A DNA stretch of 64,000 nt from Adiantum capillus-veneris. Lineage: Eukaryota; Streptophyta; Polypodiopsida; Polypodiales; Pteridaceae. Position 1 is the stretch's first letter, and each line of letters starts with the position of its first letter. The position numbers and the translations under genes were made by a program. Below the pieces are notes generated by a model. That model was given only the letters and a program-made list of their open reading frames with translations. It was not told where the DNA came from and searched no databases. Location: assembly GCA_014529385.2 (NCBI GenBank), contig CM043960.1:37766781-37830780 (forward strand). Direction: 5' to 3'. Below are positions 32,071-42,292 of the stretch, in pieces.

Positions 32071-32530
32071 GTCAATTCCGGCCTTGAAAAAAATCGGCTC
32101 TCATAGGCAATGACATGGCCTTCTTGCATTAAGACCGCACCCAGACTACGACCACAAGCATCACAATATACTTCAAATGACTTTTGCAAATCTGGCAAAT
32201 TGAAAACTGGTCCTGTAGTCAATTCCCCTTTCAAAGTTTGAAAGGGAGTCACCTCGTGGGTCTCCACGAGAAAGGGGCTCCTTTCTATGTCAAGATATGC
32301 AAAGGGGAAGCAACCTCTGCAAATTTTCTAATGAACCGCCGGTAGTAAGAACATAAGCCCAAGAAGCTTCTAACTTCATGGACATTCTTCAAATCGGGCC
32401 AAGCACGTATAGTCTCAATCTTGGCCGGGTCCATTTGTACTCCTGCTGCTGAGACGATGTGTCCCAACAAGTGTATCTCCGATAAGAAAAATTCATCTTC
32501 TTGGCATTGATCACCAACTTGTGATCTCAA
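32071..32530 (-). pseudogene. Element C: RT end and RNase H start
   Basis: The frames 32285-32530 and 31986-32267 read KTRLETIRAWPDL-type RT thumb residues (AKIETIRAWPDLKNVHE, VRSFLGLCSYYRRFI) and then the connection and RNase H start (TPFQTLKGELTTGPV, SFEVYCDACGRSLGAVL). The last codons in C (SRPEL) run into the gtcaa duplication and continue at 13818. A frameshift near 32275 separates the two frames. Confidence 0.85.
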
Positions 32531-32719
32531 TTCTCTGTGTGTGTGTGGGTCCTGCTTTATTTTAATCCTTTATGTCATTTGGGGCCCCATCGGACGGGGT
32601 CCCCATAAGTTGGTAGGACTTCTTCTGTTACTTGTTCTTCTTAGGGTTTAGGCCCCTCGGCCGGCATCTGTAAGTTGGCTCCATTCTTGAGGGCTTTGAC
32701 ACGTTAGCAGTTTGTGACA
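32531..32719 (-). repeat. K-family LTR fragment inside C's RT
   Basis: Matches the reverse complement of 59354-59570, including the 'ggggccccatcggacggggtcc' neighbourhood and the 'gtttgtgaca' end at 32719. It replaces the central RT motifs of element C, roughly 560 bases, so insertion was accompanied by a deletion. Confidence 0.75.
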
Positions 32720-33365
32720 CTGCTCACACGGTAAGGTGACCGGTTCGGTGGTGTGCTTCCAGGCATCAGATCAATAGTATGATCCTTAGGACGAGCTGGT
32801 GGCAACTCGCCTAGCAGGCCCTTAGAAAAGCAATCGGCATGAGTGTGGAGAAAATCTTAGCGTTCTTTATCAATTTCAAACATATTTGTCCTATGTTCAT
32901 CATTCAACTCTTTCAAAAAGATCAAGGAAACAAATAGACTGGATTTCATTAATTTCGAAACGGTAGAAGCCGATACAATAGGGACAGACTTGCCCTTAAA
33001 TTTCACATCTAGTACAATTTTTAGGCCCTTTTCATTTGTCAATGTCGCTTTCTTCGCCCGATAATCGACAGGGCGTTGTTCTTATTGTACCAAGGGACTC
33101 CCAAGAGGACATCACAACCTTCCAAGGGCATTATGTAGAAGTCCTCGTGCCCCAAATACCCCTGACAATGCAACCGAAGTTTGCTAATGATAGGTGTAAT
33201 GGCTACGTCCCGTCCGGGTGCCGCTAGAATTGCCTCTGCTTGTGGTCCCATCCGATCGGGTGTAATCTTGAGCCGCGCGGCCAATTTAGGTGAAATGAAG
33301 TTGGCCTTGGCTCCTCCATCAAAGAAAATCAAGGCTTCTTGATCTTTCACTTTGCCCCAAGCTCG
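32720..33365 (-). pseudogene. Element C: protease and RT start
   Basis: The frame 33039-33350 is an aspartic protease with loop FFDGGAKANFIS, the AAPGRDVAITPI segment and flap region EGCDVLLGVPW. The frame 32857-33042 and the sequence down to 32720 give the acidic linker (DCFSKGLLGELPPARPKDH-like) and PPNRPPY at the start of RT. A frameshift near 33045 separates them. Confidence 0.85.
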
Positions 33366-34982
33366 GAAAAGTTATGTACTTTCATCAATCATGCTTGGGT
33401 CAGTACCCATGCAATCTAGAACCAAACCTGCTTTCATCTTGCCTTTTCTTCCACGTTCCTCAGCTGCTCTCGAACTCTCTGGCCTGTCTTCATTCTGTTC
33501 TTGCTGTGCCTTTTTAGGGCACTTCGCGGAGACGTGTCCATGTTCCCCGCATTCCAAACACTTTCCCTCTTTGATGTAGTTGTCTCGAAGAGTGAGCTGG
33601 GTCGTGAATCCTTGTCTTTCTTTTCTTGGAAACTCTTTTTCTTTCCACTTTCATTATTAGAAGTCTGTTGGGTTCTCTGAGTCAAGATCTCATCTGTGGG
33701 GTAAGTCAGATTGCCTGAATGTATGGCAAAACCCCGTTTCGCATGACCCATCAATTCTTGAATAGAATTTAACTTTTGTTCCAAGCAGTAGTCTCGGATC
33801 TCTGTAGGAAGTCCGCCGCAAAACCGCTCAATCTGTTCTTTAAACGAGACCTTCTTAAATGAAGAGGCTGGTCGAAAAGAGCTCCAAAATCTCTTGCAAT
33901 ACGCTTCTAGAGAATCTCCCTTGGTCATCCAAAGATGATTCCATGCAATTCGTATATCTCGTTCGTACTCCCAAGTCAGCCAAGAAGAAATAAAAAGTCT
34001 TTTGAATTTCAACCATTTAACCGGAGCTTCCTTTCTCAGTAGAAGGGTGGACCACCATGTTCGAGCATTTCCGTTGAAGAAAGATGTAGCCCTCCGAATC
34101 TTGGAGTGCTCTGAGTAATGCCTTCCAGAGAAAGCTATGTCAAACTGCTGTATGAAGGCCAAAGCCCGCGGAGCATCTCGAAATCCAGAAAAATAGTCAA
34201 ACTTAATTGATTGTCCACCTTCTTTGAATTCTCTTACTTTCTTGCTTTTATCTTCAAGGAAGTCATATTGGTCGGCTTTATAGAAATGCTTCTTCTTCGC
34301 ATAAAACATGTGATCGTCAGAGTCCGAATTGTCTGAGGATGAGTCCTCTGTAGAACTGTTAGAAACTGGGCGAAATTTAGGCTTCTTTGCCTTTTTCTTG
34401 CCCTTTCCGAAGCTTTGCTTTTTCCCCTTTCCTGTCTTCTTCGCTCGAGTCAGAAGAGCTAGAAGAATTGTGAGAAGAAGAAGAAGAAGATGAAGTGGGT
34501 AGTCCTTCAAATCGTACACGCTTCTCCTGCTTTCTTGCCGATGCAAAAGTAGATTGACGACCCAAATAACCCGGGAAGTCGGTTCCTTTCTTATGCTTTT
34601 TGTCGTGCTTTTTGGCTTTATTGTTTGTGTCCAAAAGCCGGCTGATCTGTGTCTGAACCACCTTTTCTAATTCTTGCTTTGTAAACATCCTCGAAGAAGG
34701 AGGTTTCTTGAGTGCCGGTTTGATGGGTGGCTCTGTGGCCTTCTGCCATTGAGTGTGCACTTCTGCGAGGGATTGCCGAGTCAAAAATTTCGCAAATTTT
34801 GGATCCTTCCCAATGTTAATCATCATCTTTGTTGCGTCGTCAACCAGTTGTCGACGTTCCATCTCTTCAATCTCAGCCTGAGTAGGCCGGGGTGGGCCGT
34901 ACTCTTCTGATTTCTCTTCTCCGTGATCTCCTCTCGCATTCCCAGATGTAGAAGAAGTCGACTGATTTCTGTTGGAATCCAT
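33366..34982 (-). pseudogene. Element C: gag
   Basis: The ATG is at 34980-34982 (MDSNRNQST). Domains in order are QAEIEEMERRQLVDDATKMM, the Lys-rich linker, DFPGYLGRQSTFASARKQ, a Ser tract and SDSSEEDRKG in the frame 34377-35090. Then the frame 33434-34546 carries DSSTEDSSSDNSDSDD, the capsid (KFDYFSGFRDAPRALAFIQQFD, ARTWWSTLLL, EYERDIRIAWNHL) and the C-terminal region to a damaged zinc knuckle near 33540. Only one main frameshift, in the Ser tract near 34440, breaks about 1600 bases. It is the best preserved chromovirus gag here. Confidence 0.85.
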
Positions 34983-35033
34983 AAGTGTCGCGAGAAAAGG
35001 ATCAGATTTCTCGGTAGAAGAGAAATTGACCGC

Positions 35034-35609
35034 GCTCTGATACCACTCTAACAAACTTGGACACCCCAAGTCAAGATTCCACTGCGACACAGTAGAGATT
35101 CACTTCAAAACAGTTCACACTTCACAATTAGGTCGACACGGCCCGGAGTAGTTCCGTGCCTAGAGATATTGGCCCCAAAGACAAGCGCCCCTTCCGGTAT
35201 TTCTTTTTGTATTAATTTGTGTTCAAAGTACAAGAGAGTGGGTAGGCGCTCACTCTCAGACTCTGCATCCATATGCTCTGAGAAGTGAAGCCCTGTCCAT
35301 TTATTTATTGATACAAGTGATGCCCAAAAGCAGAGCCCCAAAAGCAGTAGTTTAAAAGCTTCTCTAGTTAAAGCACTTATCCCAAAAGCTGCCATTAAAA
35401 AAAACAGCCAGCATAAATTTAAGAAATCCGTACGCTGCCACGTCATCAACAATCTATGCAAAAAGCGGATTTCCGTACAATTTGCAACGTCAGCCTGTCA
35501 GCGCGTTTTGCACCGGAAAATCCGGGTTGCCACGTGTCTGCCGTACAGTCTGCCACGTGTATCTGCAGTGAGTGTCCGGGATCTGTTGCCACGTCACCCA
35601 TTTGTGACA
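35034..35609 (-). repeat. Element C PBS and 5' LTR
   Basis: The PBS is at 35034-35045 (TGGTATCAGAGC on the minus strand). The LTR at 35047-35609 has plus-strand ends TCTAACAAACTTGG and CCATTTGTGACA. The core is at about 35165-35190. The flanking cctag should be one copy of the target duplication. The other copy lies outside the window. Confidence 0.85.
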
Positions 35610-36720
35610 CCTAGGACCTGTAGGCATCAAAACTGGCGAAAACCCTAAGCCTGCAAAAAATTACAGCAAGATTTAATTCTCTGTTTTGCGCTCCGACTCG
35701 TGTGCCGATCACTCCTGTGGGTAGCCCTCAAGCTCCCGCACTTGTAGGGTCACTTGCCCTTTGAATTAGACGAGATTCCTCATGGGAAATCTCTCTAGAT
35801 TGTCGTGTACAAGCACCCACGGCTTTCTCAAGACTCTCCTAGTAATATCTTGCCGTGCCCTCGAGGTCCCACACTTGTAGGGTCACTTGCCTTTTGAATT
35901 AGACGAGATTCCTCGCGGGAAATCTTTGTAGATTTTCTTGTACAAGCACCCGCACCCACGGCTTTCTCGAGACTCTCCTAGCAATATCTTGCCGTTTAGA
36001 TGCGAAACCCTAAACCTGCAGAAAAACACAGCAGGCTGTAATTCTCTGTTTCGCATAATTTTGAGCGGAGCAAACAGGTCTACACGTGTCTCATACGCTC
36101 CCTCATGCAATGGGACAGTTCCCTTGTAAATCGGACGAGTTTTCACGCGAGAAAACTCTCCGTTTTTGCATTCCTTCGCGATGGAATTGTGCATACCTGA
36201 AAGAGATTAGAAATTAGCTAATCCGATTCTTGTACAAGAGGCTCTTGCCTTGGCAAACGAGCATAAAACCTCAGAATTGTACATGGTCATCTGAGAAGCC
36301 CAACTAGAGGGGCATTACCGTATGTGCAAAGGTGAGAGAGAAATGCAGTAGAGCGGAATCATCGTGCTACATAGAGCAAGGGAGAAGGCAAGCTTTCCAT
36401 TAAAGCTGTGATCACTTGCACCCACTACTCACACACACTGTGTAGCACATTCTGAAGTCCCAAAATCAGCCCCCACTCATAAATGGGCACCCCCTCTTGG
36501 ATGCGGCTTCTGAAAAGTGTGTGTTGACCTGCATGCAGCTCCCCTACTGCCATGTTTCCATTTGACTCCCTTTGGTTTAATTTCCTAGTACCCACCAACT
36601 TATAAAGTGTAGCGAGGGCCCTAAATGACTTTGAATTGAGTCTAGACACCCTTTTACTGTCCGGGTTTTAGTGCCGACTGGCCCGACCATCTCGTGGAGA
36701 CCTGCCCTTCCCAAACTCTC
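35610..36720 (-). repeat. A-type LTR interrupted by element C
   Basis: Matches the U3 part of the A LTR (5230-6240) over most of its length, for example the 'gcaaaccctaaacctgcagaaa' neighbourhood at 36003 and the 'attagctaatccgat' stretch at 36212. It contains an internal repeat: about 35745-35860 and 35870-35995 both carry 'tagggtcacttgcc' and 'ctttctcragactctcctag'. Its U5 end is missing at the C junction. The outer end fades near 36720, just before a (GA)n tract at about 36758-36778. Confidence 0.65.
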
Positions 36721-36889
36721 GGCCAACAGCCTTGGCTCTAATCATTTGGGAAATCACAGAGAGAGAGAGAGAGAGAGATGGCACTGCATGTGGGGTGTCA
36801 GGTCCCAACCACCCTCAAAGGGCCCCCTTTGCTTTGTTGCTAGAGCAATTACTTGCTTTCCTTGCACAATGATGATAGAATGGCTAAAT

Positions 36890-37410
36890 CCTAAATGCGT
36901 TATGGTATGCTAAGGAACTGAGATGATGATGCTGATCTAAGAACGCTAGGGCTGATCAGATGCGGCTGATCTAATGCAAAATGCTGGGCTGAATCTGATG
37001 ATGTGGCTAATGTAGCTGAAAATGCTGGAGATGGTGCCGATGCTAGGGCGCTGCCTGTCTTGTGTGAGTATTGGTTCTGATGCGATAGAGAGAGCCCCAG
37101 GCTCACACATATAGCATTCTGAAGGCAGGTCCAGCAGTGCAATACTTATCAGGATTATTAAAGAGGTTTATTGAGATAATTGACTAAGTGACTTTGAAGA
37201 CTGTTCATATGCCTATATGCTTAAGCGATTGTACTGTGCAATTGAGCATATGCAACTATTGACTTGCCTGATCATGCATGTCCTTCTAGAGGCTCACAAA
37301 GTGCCAGGCTAGAACCTAAGCTATACTAACTAAGTCTGATGCTGACGTGTAGGAGTAGCTTGTCCACGTGGCTCAAGTGCAATGCGCAGGTAACACCTAG
37401 ACTCTAGAAA
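36890..37410 (-). repeat. Diverged D-family LTR remnant
   Basis: Shares order and motifs with the D LTR: repeated gctgaaaatgctgg-like words at 36960-37060, then the gcatatgcaact, gatcatgcatgtcc, ggctcacaaagtgcca and tagcttgtccacgtgg series at 37245-37370. Identity is low and the ends are unclear. Confidence 0.5.
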
Positions 37411-37581
37411 ATCCTCACAAGGCCAGGCACAGCGACAAAGAAGCCCTCACTCATAAGATCCAGATGGGAAAAACCCATGAGATGACCTCCAAAACTCTAA
37501 CAAAGAAATCACGTTGTTTAGATACGGATACTCCTCTATCTTTTGATGATTTTGATGATAGATCTTACACCTTCAAAACCA

Positions 37582-38037
37582 CTATTGGTAAAATGAAGAA
37601 CCATCTGATTTGAGAAACGATCCCTCTTTAAAATCCTTGGTCTTCTCAAGATGGTCATACTGGTTCATTAGGTATCGATGTCTTTGCTTCTTTCCAAACA
37701 TTGACTCGTCTGAATCAGAACTATCAAAGGACGAGGTGTCCTTGTCAGAACTGTCAAAGTGTTTTCGATGCTTCCGAGATTTCTTATGCGAAGTGCTCTT
37801 CTTGGTGTGCTTGCTCTTTTGAGTCTTTCTCCGATTCTGGTGCTTCTCGTCCTCCTCGCTCGAGTCGGAGGAAGAGGAATTCTCTGAGCTATCAGAAGGT
37901 GAAGATGAACTAGGGTAATCCGCAAAGCACATACACTTCTTGGATTTGCTAGCTGCCTCGAAAGTAGATTTCCGATCCAAATAGCCAGGATAGTCTGCTG
38001 CGCGACTCTTCTTCCGAGAGCTGTTCATAGTCTTCAT
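37582..38037 (-). pseudogene. Chromovirus gag fragment
   Basis: A 151-codon frame with the central Gag blocks: DYPGYLDRKSTFEAASKSKK, a Ser tract with DSSEEDEKHQNRR, a His/Lys-rich stretch, DSSDKDTSSFDSSDSDESMF, and NQYDHLEKTKDFKEG. The order is the same as in elements C, E, F, G and H, but it is clearly diverged. Neither the capsid end nor an LTR is attached. It lies about 360 bases upstream of the reductase exons. Confidence 0.75.
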
Positions 38038-38396
38038 TACTTTATTGATCTGTTGCTCAACTTAAAAAGATGAAAATTATTGTAAGCCTTAGAAAATGAA
38101 AGAGGGTCTCTGCAGGCAACTTTTGAAGTCACCTGGGGTAACTTGTCATGCAAGTGAAACCGGTGCACGAAGCAAGAGGTAGAGTGTATGAGCGAGTGAG
38201 CCCGCGCACAATGTTGCCTTTACAAGAGACAAAGTGCATGCCGAATTGTCAAATATTGCTCCATGTATGGTATAATAGATCAAGGAGGTAATCAAAATGA
38301 ATGAATGCTGGTGTGTGCAGCTAGTTTGGGCTATATATTTTAGTGCCATTTAATGAATGAATGCACTCTCTTATTCTTTTTTTGTATGACTTGCAG

Positions 38397-40063
38397 AAAG
38401 ACTTAATAGAACCAGCGGTAAAGGGGACACGAAATGTTCTTAATTCTTGTGTAAAGGCCAAGTCGATAAAAAGGGTAGTCTTAACATCATCAATAGCTGC
38501 TGTCACAAATACACCATCTAGGAAGCCAGAAGATGTTGTAGATGAACGCTTCTTCAGTGATCCAGCGTTTTGTCGGGAAAAGGAGGTAAGTATTGTATTT
38601 GTCCTTCTGGATTGATTTATATAACCTATTGAGTATGTGTGGTATTATGTAACTGGCCCCTCCAGATACCGTCTGTGTGTCATACTTGCTCATCGGCATA
38701 ATTGGAATCTGTTTTTTTCAGTTCTGGTACCCGGCATCAAAGACAGAAGCTGAAATGGAAGCTTGGAAGCTTGCAAAAGCACATGGACTAGATTTAGTGA
38801 CAATAAACCCAGCAATGGTTATTGGACCACTTCTACAACCAACTCTGAACACCAGCTCTGGAGCTGTACTGAAGCTTATGAATGGTACCTTCGCAATATC
38901 GGATAACATAATTGCCTTTGAATTTGTTATTGGAGAGATGAGCATGACAGTTTTCAAGAGCTGCACTGTCTGCGTGAGTGATGCATTCATAAGTCTATGT
39001 ATGCTTAGGTTTGTACAGGCATGCATGTACCCACAATAATGATTATAGCTTTCATCTTGTTCTGATTGCCACAAACATATATGCACATTGGGTAAGTATG
39101 TATTTAAGTGCGAGTCGGGGAGTCCTAATGCCTAGAAGACTTATGCATTAAGTCTGTAGCTGTATTTACGAATGCATTTAAGTGTGTAATTATATGCATT
39201 TATGAATGTATTTAAGTGTGTGAGTTTGGGAGACTTCTTATGCTTTAGAAGTCTAATGGATCAAGTATGTAACAGCATTTATGAATTTTTGCAAAATACA
39301 TCTCCAACGTAGGGAGGCATGTTGATTCTTTGGTGGACTGCTTCAGTTGATGTTTGTAACTTACGTCAAGTCAGCATAGGAATGTGTGGATGGAAGTCTT
39401 AACTTTCAAAGTAGCATACTTCGAGCCCTTTCGTACTAGAAGCGGGTTGACTATTTTAGGATCTGCTTCAAGCATGTATGAATTTTACTGTCGGGTGGGT
39501 ACTTCAACACTTTTCATGCTAAGAAGTGGGTTGGCTGTTTTAGGATCTACTCCAACATATATGAATCTTGCTTTGGGATGGGTGCATGTTAAGGATGTGG
39601 CAGCAGCACACATTTTGGCATATGAAGTTGCAGAAGCATCTGGCCGCTATCTTTGTGCTGAAAGCATTATACATTACAAGAGGATTGTGGAGATGCTCCG
39701 TTCACTCTACCCTAATGCTCCATTACCAATCAAGTAAGAATTTTAATGCTTGTGCCTTTGTTTGAAACTCGATGAGTGTTTGGTTCTAAAAGTATGATTG
39801 ATCATGCACATGGATGCTTCCTCACACAGACCAAAACGCTGAAGGAAAACTCTGATTAGTGTGTGCTTATTTTGATTGCCTCTTCAATAAACGTTGGATT
39901 TACTCATATGTATAGGTGCTCAGACGAGTCTTCGCGTCCGGCCCCTGAATACAAGATCTGTACTGACAAGGTGAAAAGTCTTGGTTTGGTTTATACTCCC
40001 ATTAAAGATGCATTGAAGGATTGTGTAGAGAGTTTGATTGAGCAGAAATTGCTGAAGTTGTAG
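38397..40063 (+). CDS. CCR/DFR-like NAD(P)H reductase, last four exons
   Basis: Exons read as 38397-38585, 38722-38884, 39544-39733 and 39916-40063 (TAG stop), joining in phase to 229 codons. Acceptors (ttgcag, ttcag, ttttag, tatag) and donors (gtaagt, gtacct, gtaaga) fit. The protein matches the extended short-chain dehydrogenase family that includes cinnamoyl-CoA, dihydroflavonol and phenylacetaldehyde reductases: [14 protein letters not shown], the catalytic Ser in [10 protein letters not shown], the Tyr-x3-Lys pair in [38 protein letters not shown], and the C-terminal KCSDE. The CCR hallmark NWYCYGK is replaced by FWYPASK, so the substrate is unclear. About 90 N-terminal residues with the GxxGxxG nucleotide fold are not in the window. 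The gene is 5' incomplete or a fragment. Confidence 0.85.
39460..39543 (+). other. Duplicated 3' splice site with in-frame extension
   Basis: The sequence 'gggttgactattttaggatct' at 39443-39463 is a near copy of 'gggttggctgttttaggatct' at 39527-39547, the acceptor of the third visible exon. The upstream copy would add 84 nt, exactly 28 codons, with no stop in frame. This makes an alternative acceptor possible. The longer peptide would interrupt the conserved region before LGWVHVKDV, so the downstream site is more likely the functional one. Confidence 0.55.
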
Positions 40064-40717
40064 CATCAGAAGCTTGGTCTGGGCAGATTACCCACAATGA
40101 AGTAGTCTGTTTCCTAATGCGGTTGTTATTCTCCTCCATTATTATAAAAAACATACATTTATGTATTTCAACTAAATGTATGTACACTTAAATTTTTCAA
40201 GGTTCCTTCATTGAATGTTACCAAAAGAAAGCCTGAAAGTCCCATTTTAAATTTGGTTAATGGACCAAAGTTGCAGTACAATTTGTAAATAAGATGTGTC
40301 TAGCAACGAGAGAAAAAGTGGCTAGATGTCTTTAAACAAGAATGGATTGTGTATAGCTTAAATAATGGCCTTGATTATTTTACTTGCTTTTGAGTGCACC
40401 TGCTTACATTTGTGCATGGAGGTTTGAAGGTGGTGGTCTTGATCTGACCCAGAAGCTAGAAGTCTTTTATGACAGATTTTGATTGCTTCAAATTGTCTGG
40501 TGATGATGAGCTTGCTCTGATTCTAATTGAGATAAACTAATGGTGGAGTGCAAGGGTAGCTCGCTCTCTTTTAAGGAGCAATTCCCTGGTTGAACTTGTG
40601 GAGTGCTAGAGTAACAATAGAAAAGTGAATGTGATTAAAGGGTGCATCCTTATAAGGGTGCATTCGGACTGCCCTGGGCTGACAGCCCACACAATTCTTT
40701 TCCAAGCCGCTGCCATT
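40064..40717. other. Reductase 3' flank, no gene seen
   Basis: AT-rich sequence following the stop codon. It should contain the 3' UTR and polyadenylation site, for example the aataat/ataaaa-rich area near 40140-40160. No ORF with recognisable content and no repeat was found. Confidence 0.5.
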
Positions 40718-41009
40718 CACAAGGTCACGCTGCTTGGAGTGGTTGACTCCTGGCTCTCTTTCGCTGAGTGCAGAGGTTCGAGTCACTGCCCGCGTTTCTT
40801 GCTATAAAGCTCATGGACATGGTTTTGTTCCGGGGGTGGATGTTTGCTGTGGGTCCGGAAATTGCAGGCTCTTCCAACCTGCTTCTGCCACCAAAAGAAA
40901 CACAGGTTGCCACCCTTCGGAAAAGGAACCTTCAACTTTCCATATTCTGCGCAAGAGAATTGTGGAGAAAAGCCAATGTATAGCTCCTTGTCAAAAAAAA
41001 AAAAAAAAA
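40718..41009 (+). mobile_element. tRNA-derived SINE
   Basis: Has an RNA polymerase III A-box-like TGCTTGGAGTGG at 40731-40742. A B box, GGTTCGAGTC, lies at 40775-40784, about 32 nt further on as in a tRNA. An unrelated body follows, and a run of 17 A closes it at 40993-41009. This is the layout of a tRNA-derived SINE. No protein is coded. Flanking duplications were not found by eye, so the 5' edge is approximate. Confidence 0.6.
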
Positions 41010-41260
41010 GCTCATGCAAAGTGAAGGTAATGCTCGCGCTTGAAGCCATGATCATGGGTGGGAGAATTGACGATGACTCTGCTAGTTGAGTTGGCTCTGA
41101 GTGGGACCAAGGACGGCTGTGGCGCTGAATGCTATGTGCTGAAACCCTAGGGCCTAGGCTGAAATAGGTAGCACACATGTAGACAGGCAAACGACAGCGC
41201 GTGCTGAAAACAAGCTGGTGCGGTGCAAAGGTAGTTGCACGGCAACCAAGGCTGTGTGTA

Positions 41261-41540
41261 AAGGGTAGGATGGCCTCGTTTATAAGTGACACGGGGTCCA
41301 ACTCGCAGGATCTACGGCAAGGGCGAGTTCACGGCCGGGCACGAGTTTTGGGCCGTCAGATCTCCGCAACCGGGTGGGTGGGTCGGTGGGTGGGGGGGGG
41401 ATTTATATAGCGCTGAAGTCGCGTTGCTTTCAACTAGTCGCAGTAGGGGAGTTGGCACTGTAGATCCCGTCAATGGTGGATGAAACCGTGACCGTAGATC
41501 CCTCGAGTTGGGGTGTGTCACTTATAAACAAGGGTAGGAG
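41261..41540. repeat. Large inverted repeat with a G-rich loop
   Basis: The arms at 41261-41318 and 41492-41540 are imperfect reverse complements. Both contain gtttataagtgacac on one strand and the ccaactcg...ggatctacgg series. The loop of about 170 bases contains gggtgggtgggtcggtgggt followed by a G8 run at 41372-41400, a strong G-quadruplex candidate. The nature of the element is unknown. It could be a fold-back element or two opposed LTR ends. Confidence 0.6.
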
Positions 41541-41593
41541 GGAGGCTTTCACCATGCCAACTAGAGCATAATCGCACTATTCGACAGTGCAGA

Positions 41594-41597
<4 letters not shown>

Positions 41598-41627
<30 letters not shown>
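41598..41627. repeat. (TG)n microsatellite
   Basis: About 14 TG units in a row. Confidence 0.95.
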
Positions 41628-41997
41628 AGCTTCTCTGTCGCACCAGGAAGTTCCAACTTGTGTTGGTGCCTTTGTGTTTCCCTCGCAGGGGTCGAGGGGA
41701 GGAGGCAACTAGAACAACTTGAAGGCCTATTGGTTTGGGGAGACCTATTGGTTTTGTTATATGAAAAAGATTATCACAAACTTAAGGAAGAAAACAACTT
41801 TGTGGGAATTGAATGGACAGGCGTAGGAGGAATTGTGGGGAGTGCTTAGTTGAAGAGGATACAAGTGTCTTTTAAAGAATAGAAGTCTTCACTACTGTTA
41901 CGGGAAAGCACCACAAGCCAACGAAAAAGATGAGGCGATACAAATTTTTAGCACTCCAAATTACATTGAATTGAAAGAGATGCATGAGACATGAGAC
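41628..41997. other. Intergenic, no feature recognised
   Basis: One 83-codon frame overlaps the (TG)n tract, but its protein is low in complexity at the start and matches nothing I know. No LTR or gag words were seen. Confidence 0.4.
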
Positions 41998-42292
41998 AAG
42001 GAGTAGCGAAGTCCCACCCCAAGAGAGCATTGGCCTCAAATCTGGTGCCCCTTTTGATATTTCTTTATATTGCTTGAACCCGGTACAATGGCAGCATCAC
42101 CTATCTATAACTTTACCCGGAAGAGGGCTAGATAGTGAGCCCTTGTCACATATTAAAAGGCCCTTGGTTGGAAAGCATTTTACATGAGAAGCTACAAGCT
42201 GAAAAGCATTTGGTCCTCAAAAGCTAGCGCCAATGGGATTGTCTGTACAATCTGCCATGTCATCAGTAGGCAACGCAATTTGCGGAAGTCTG
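41998..42292 (-). repeat. K-family LTR fragment
   Basis: The plus-strand stretch from about 42206 (catttggtcctcaaaagcta and on) is the reverse complement of 59650-59750. The left part adds the U5 region with a decayed core (ggtgccccttttgatatttc near 42047-42066). Together with 59354-59760 this lets one reconstruct the LTR layout: U3 at 59354 onward, core at the other end. Confidence 0.7.

Larger units (their letters stand above)
6360..35609 (-). mobile_element. Ty3/gypsy chromovirus C, the host of the nest
   Basis: One degraded chromovirus on the minus strand, visible as four separated pieces in correct order: gag-protease-RT start (32720-34982), RT/RNase H (32071-32530), RNase H end (13368-13818) and integrase to C-terminus (6360-7364). 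Elements A, D and E and a K-type LTR fragment lie between them. The 5' LTR and PBS are at 35034-35609. The 3' LTR would lie left of the window, beyond element A. The pieces of D and E rejoin at short target duplications, so this is one element, not several. Confidence 0.8.

Noticed and set aside
32537-32570. (TG)n-containing stretch as a stand-alone microsatellite
   Set aside because: It belongs to the K-type LTR fragment, whose relative at 59571 has the same acacac tract.
36900-37142. 80-codon minus frame MHCWTCLQNAICV...
   Set aside because: It lies in a diverged LTR with gctgaa repeats and shows only low-complexity Ser/Ala/Leu content.
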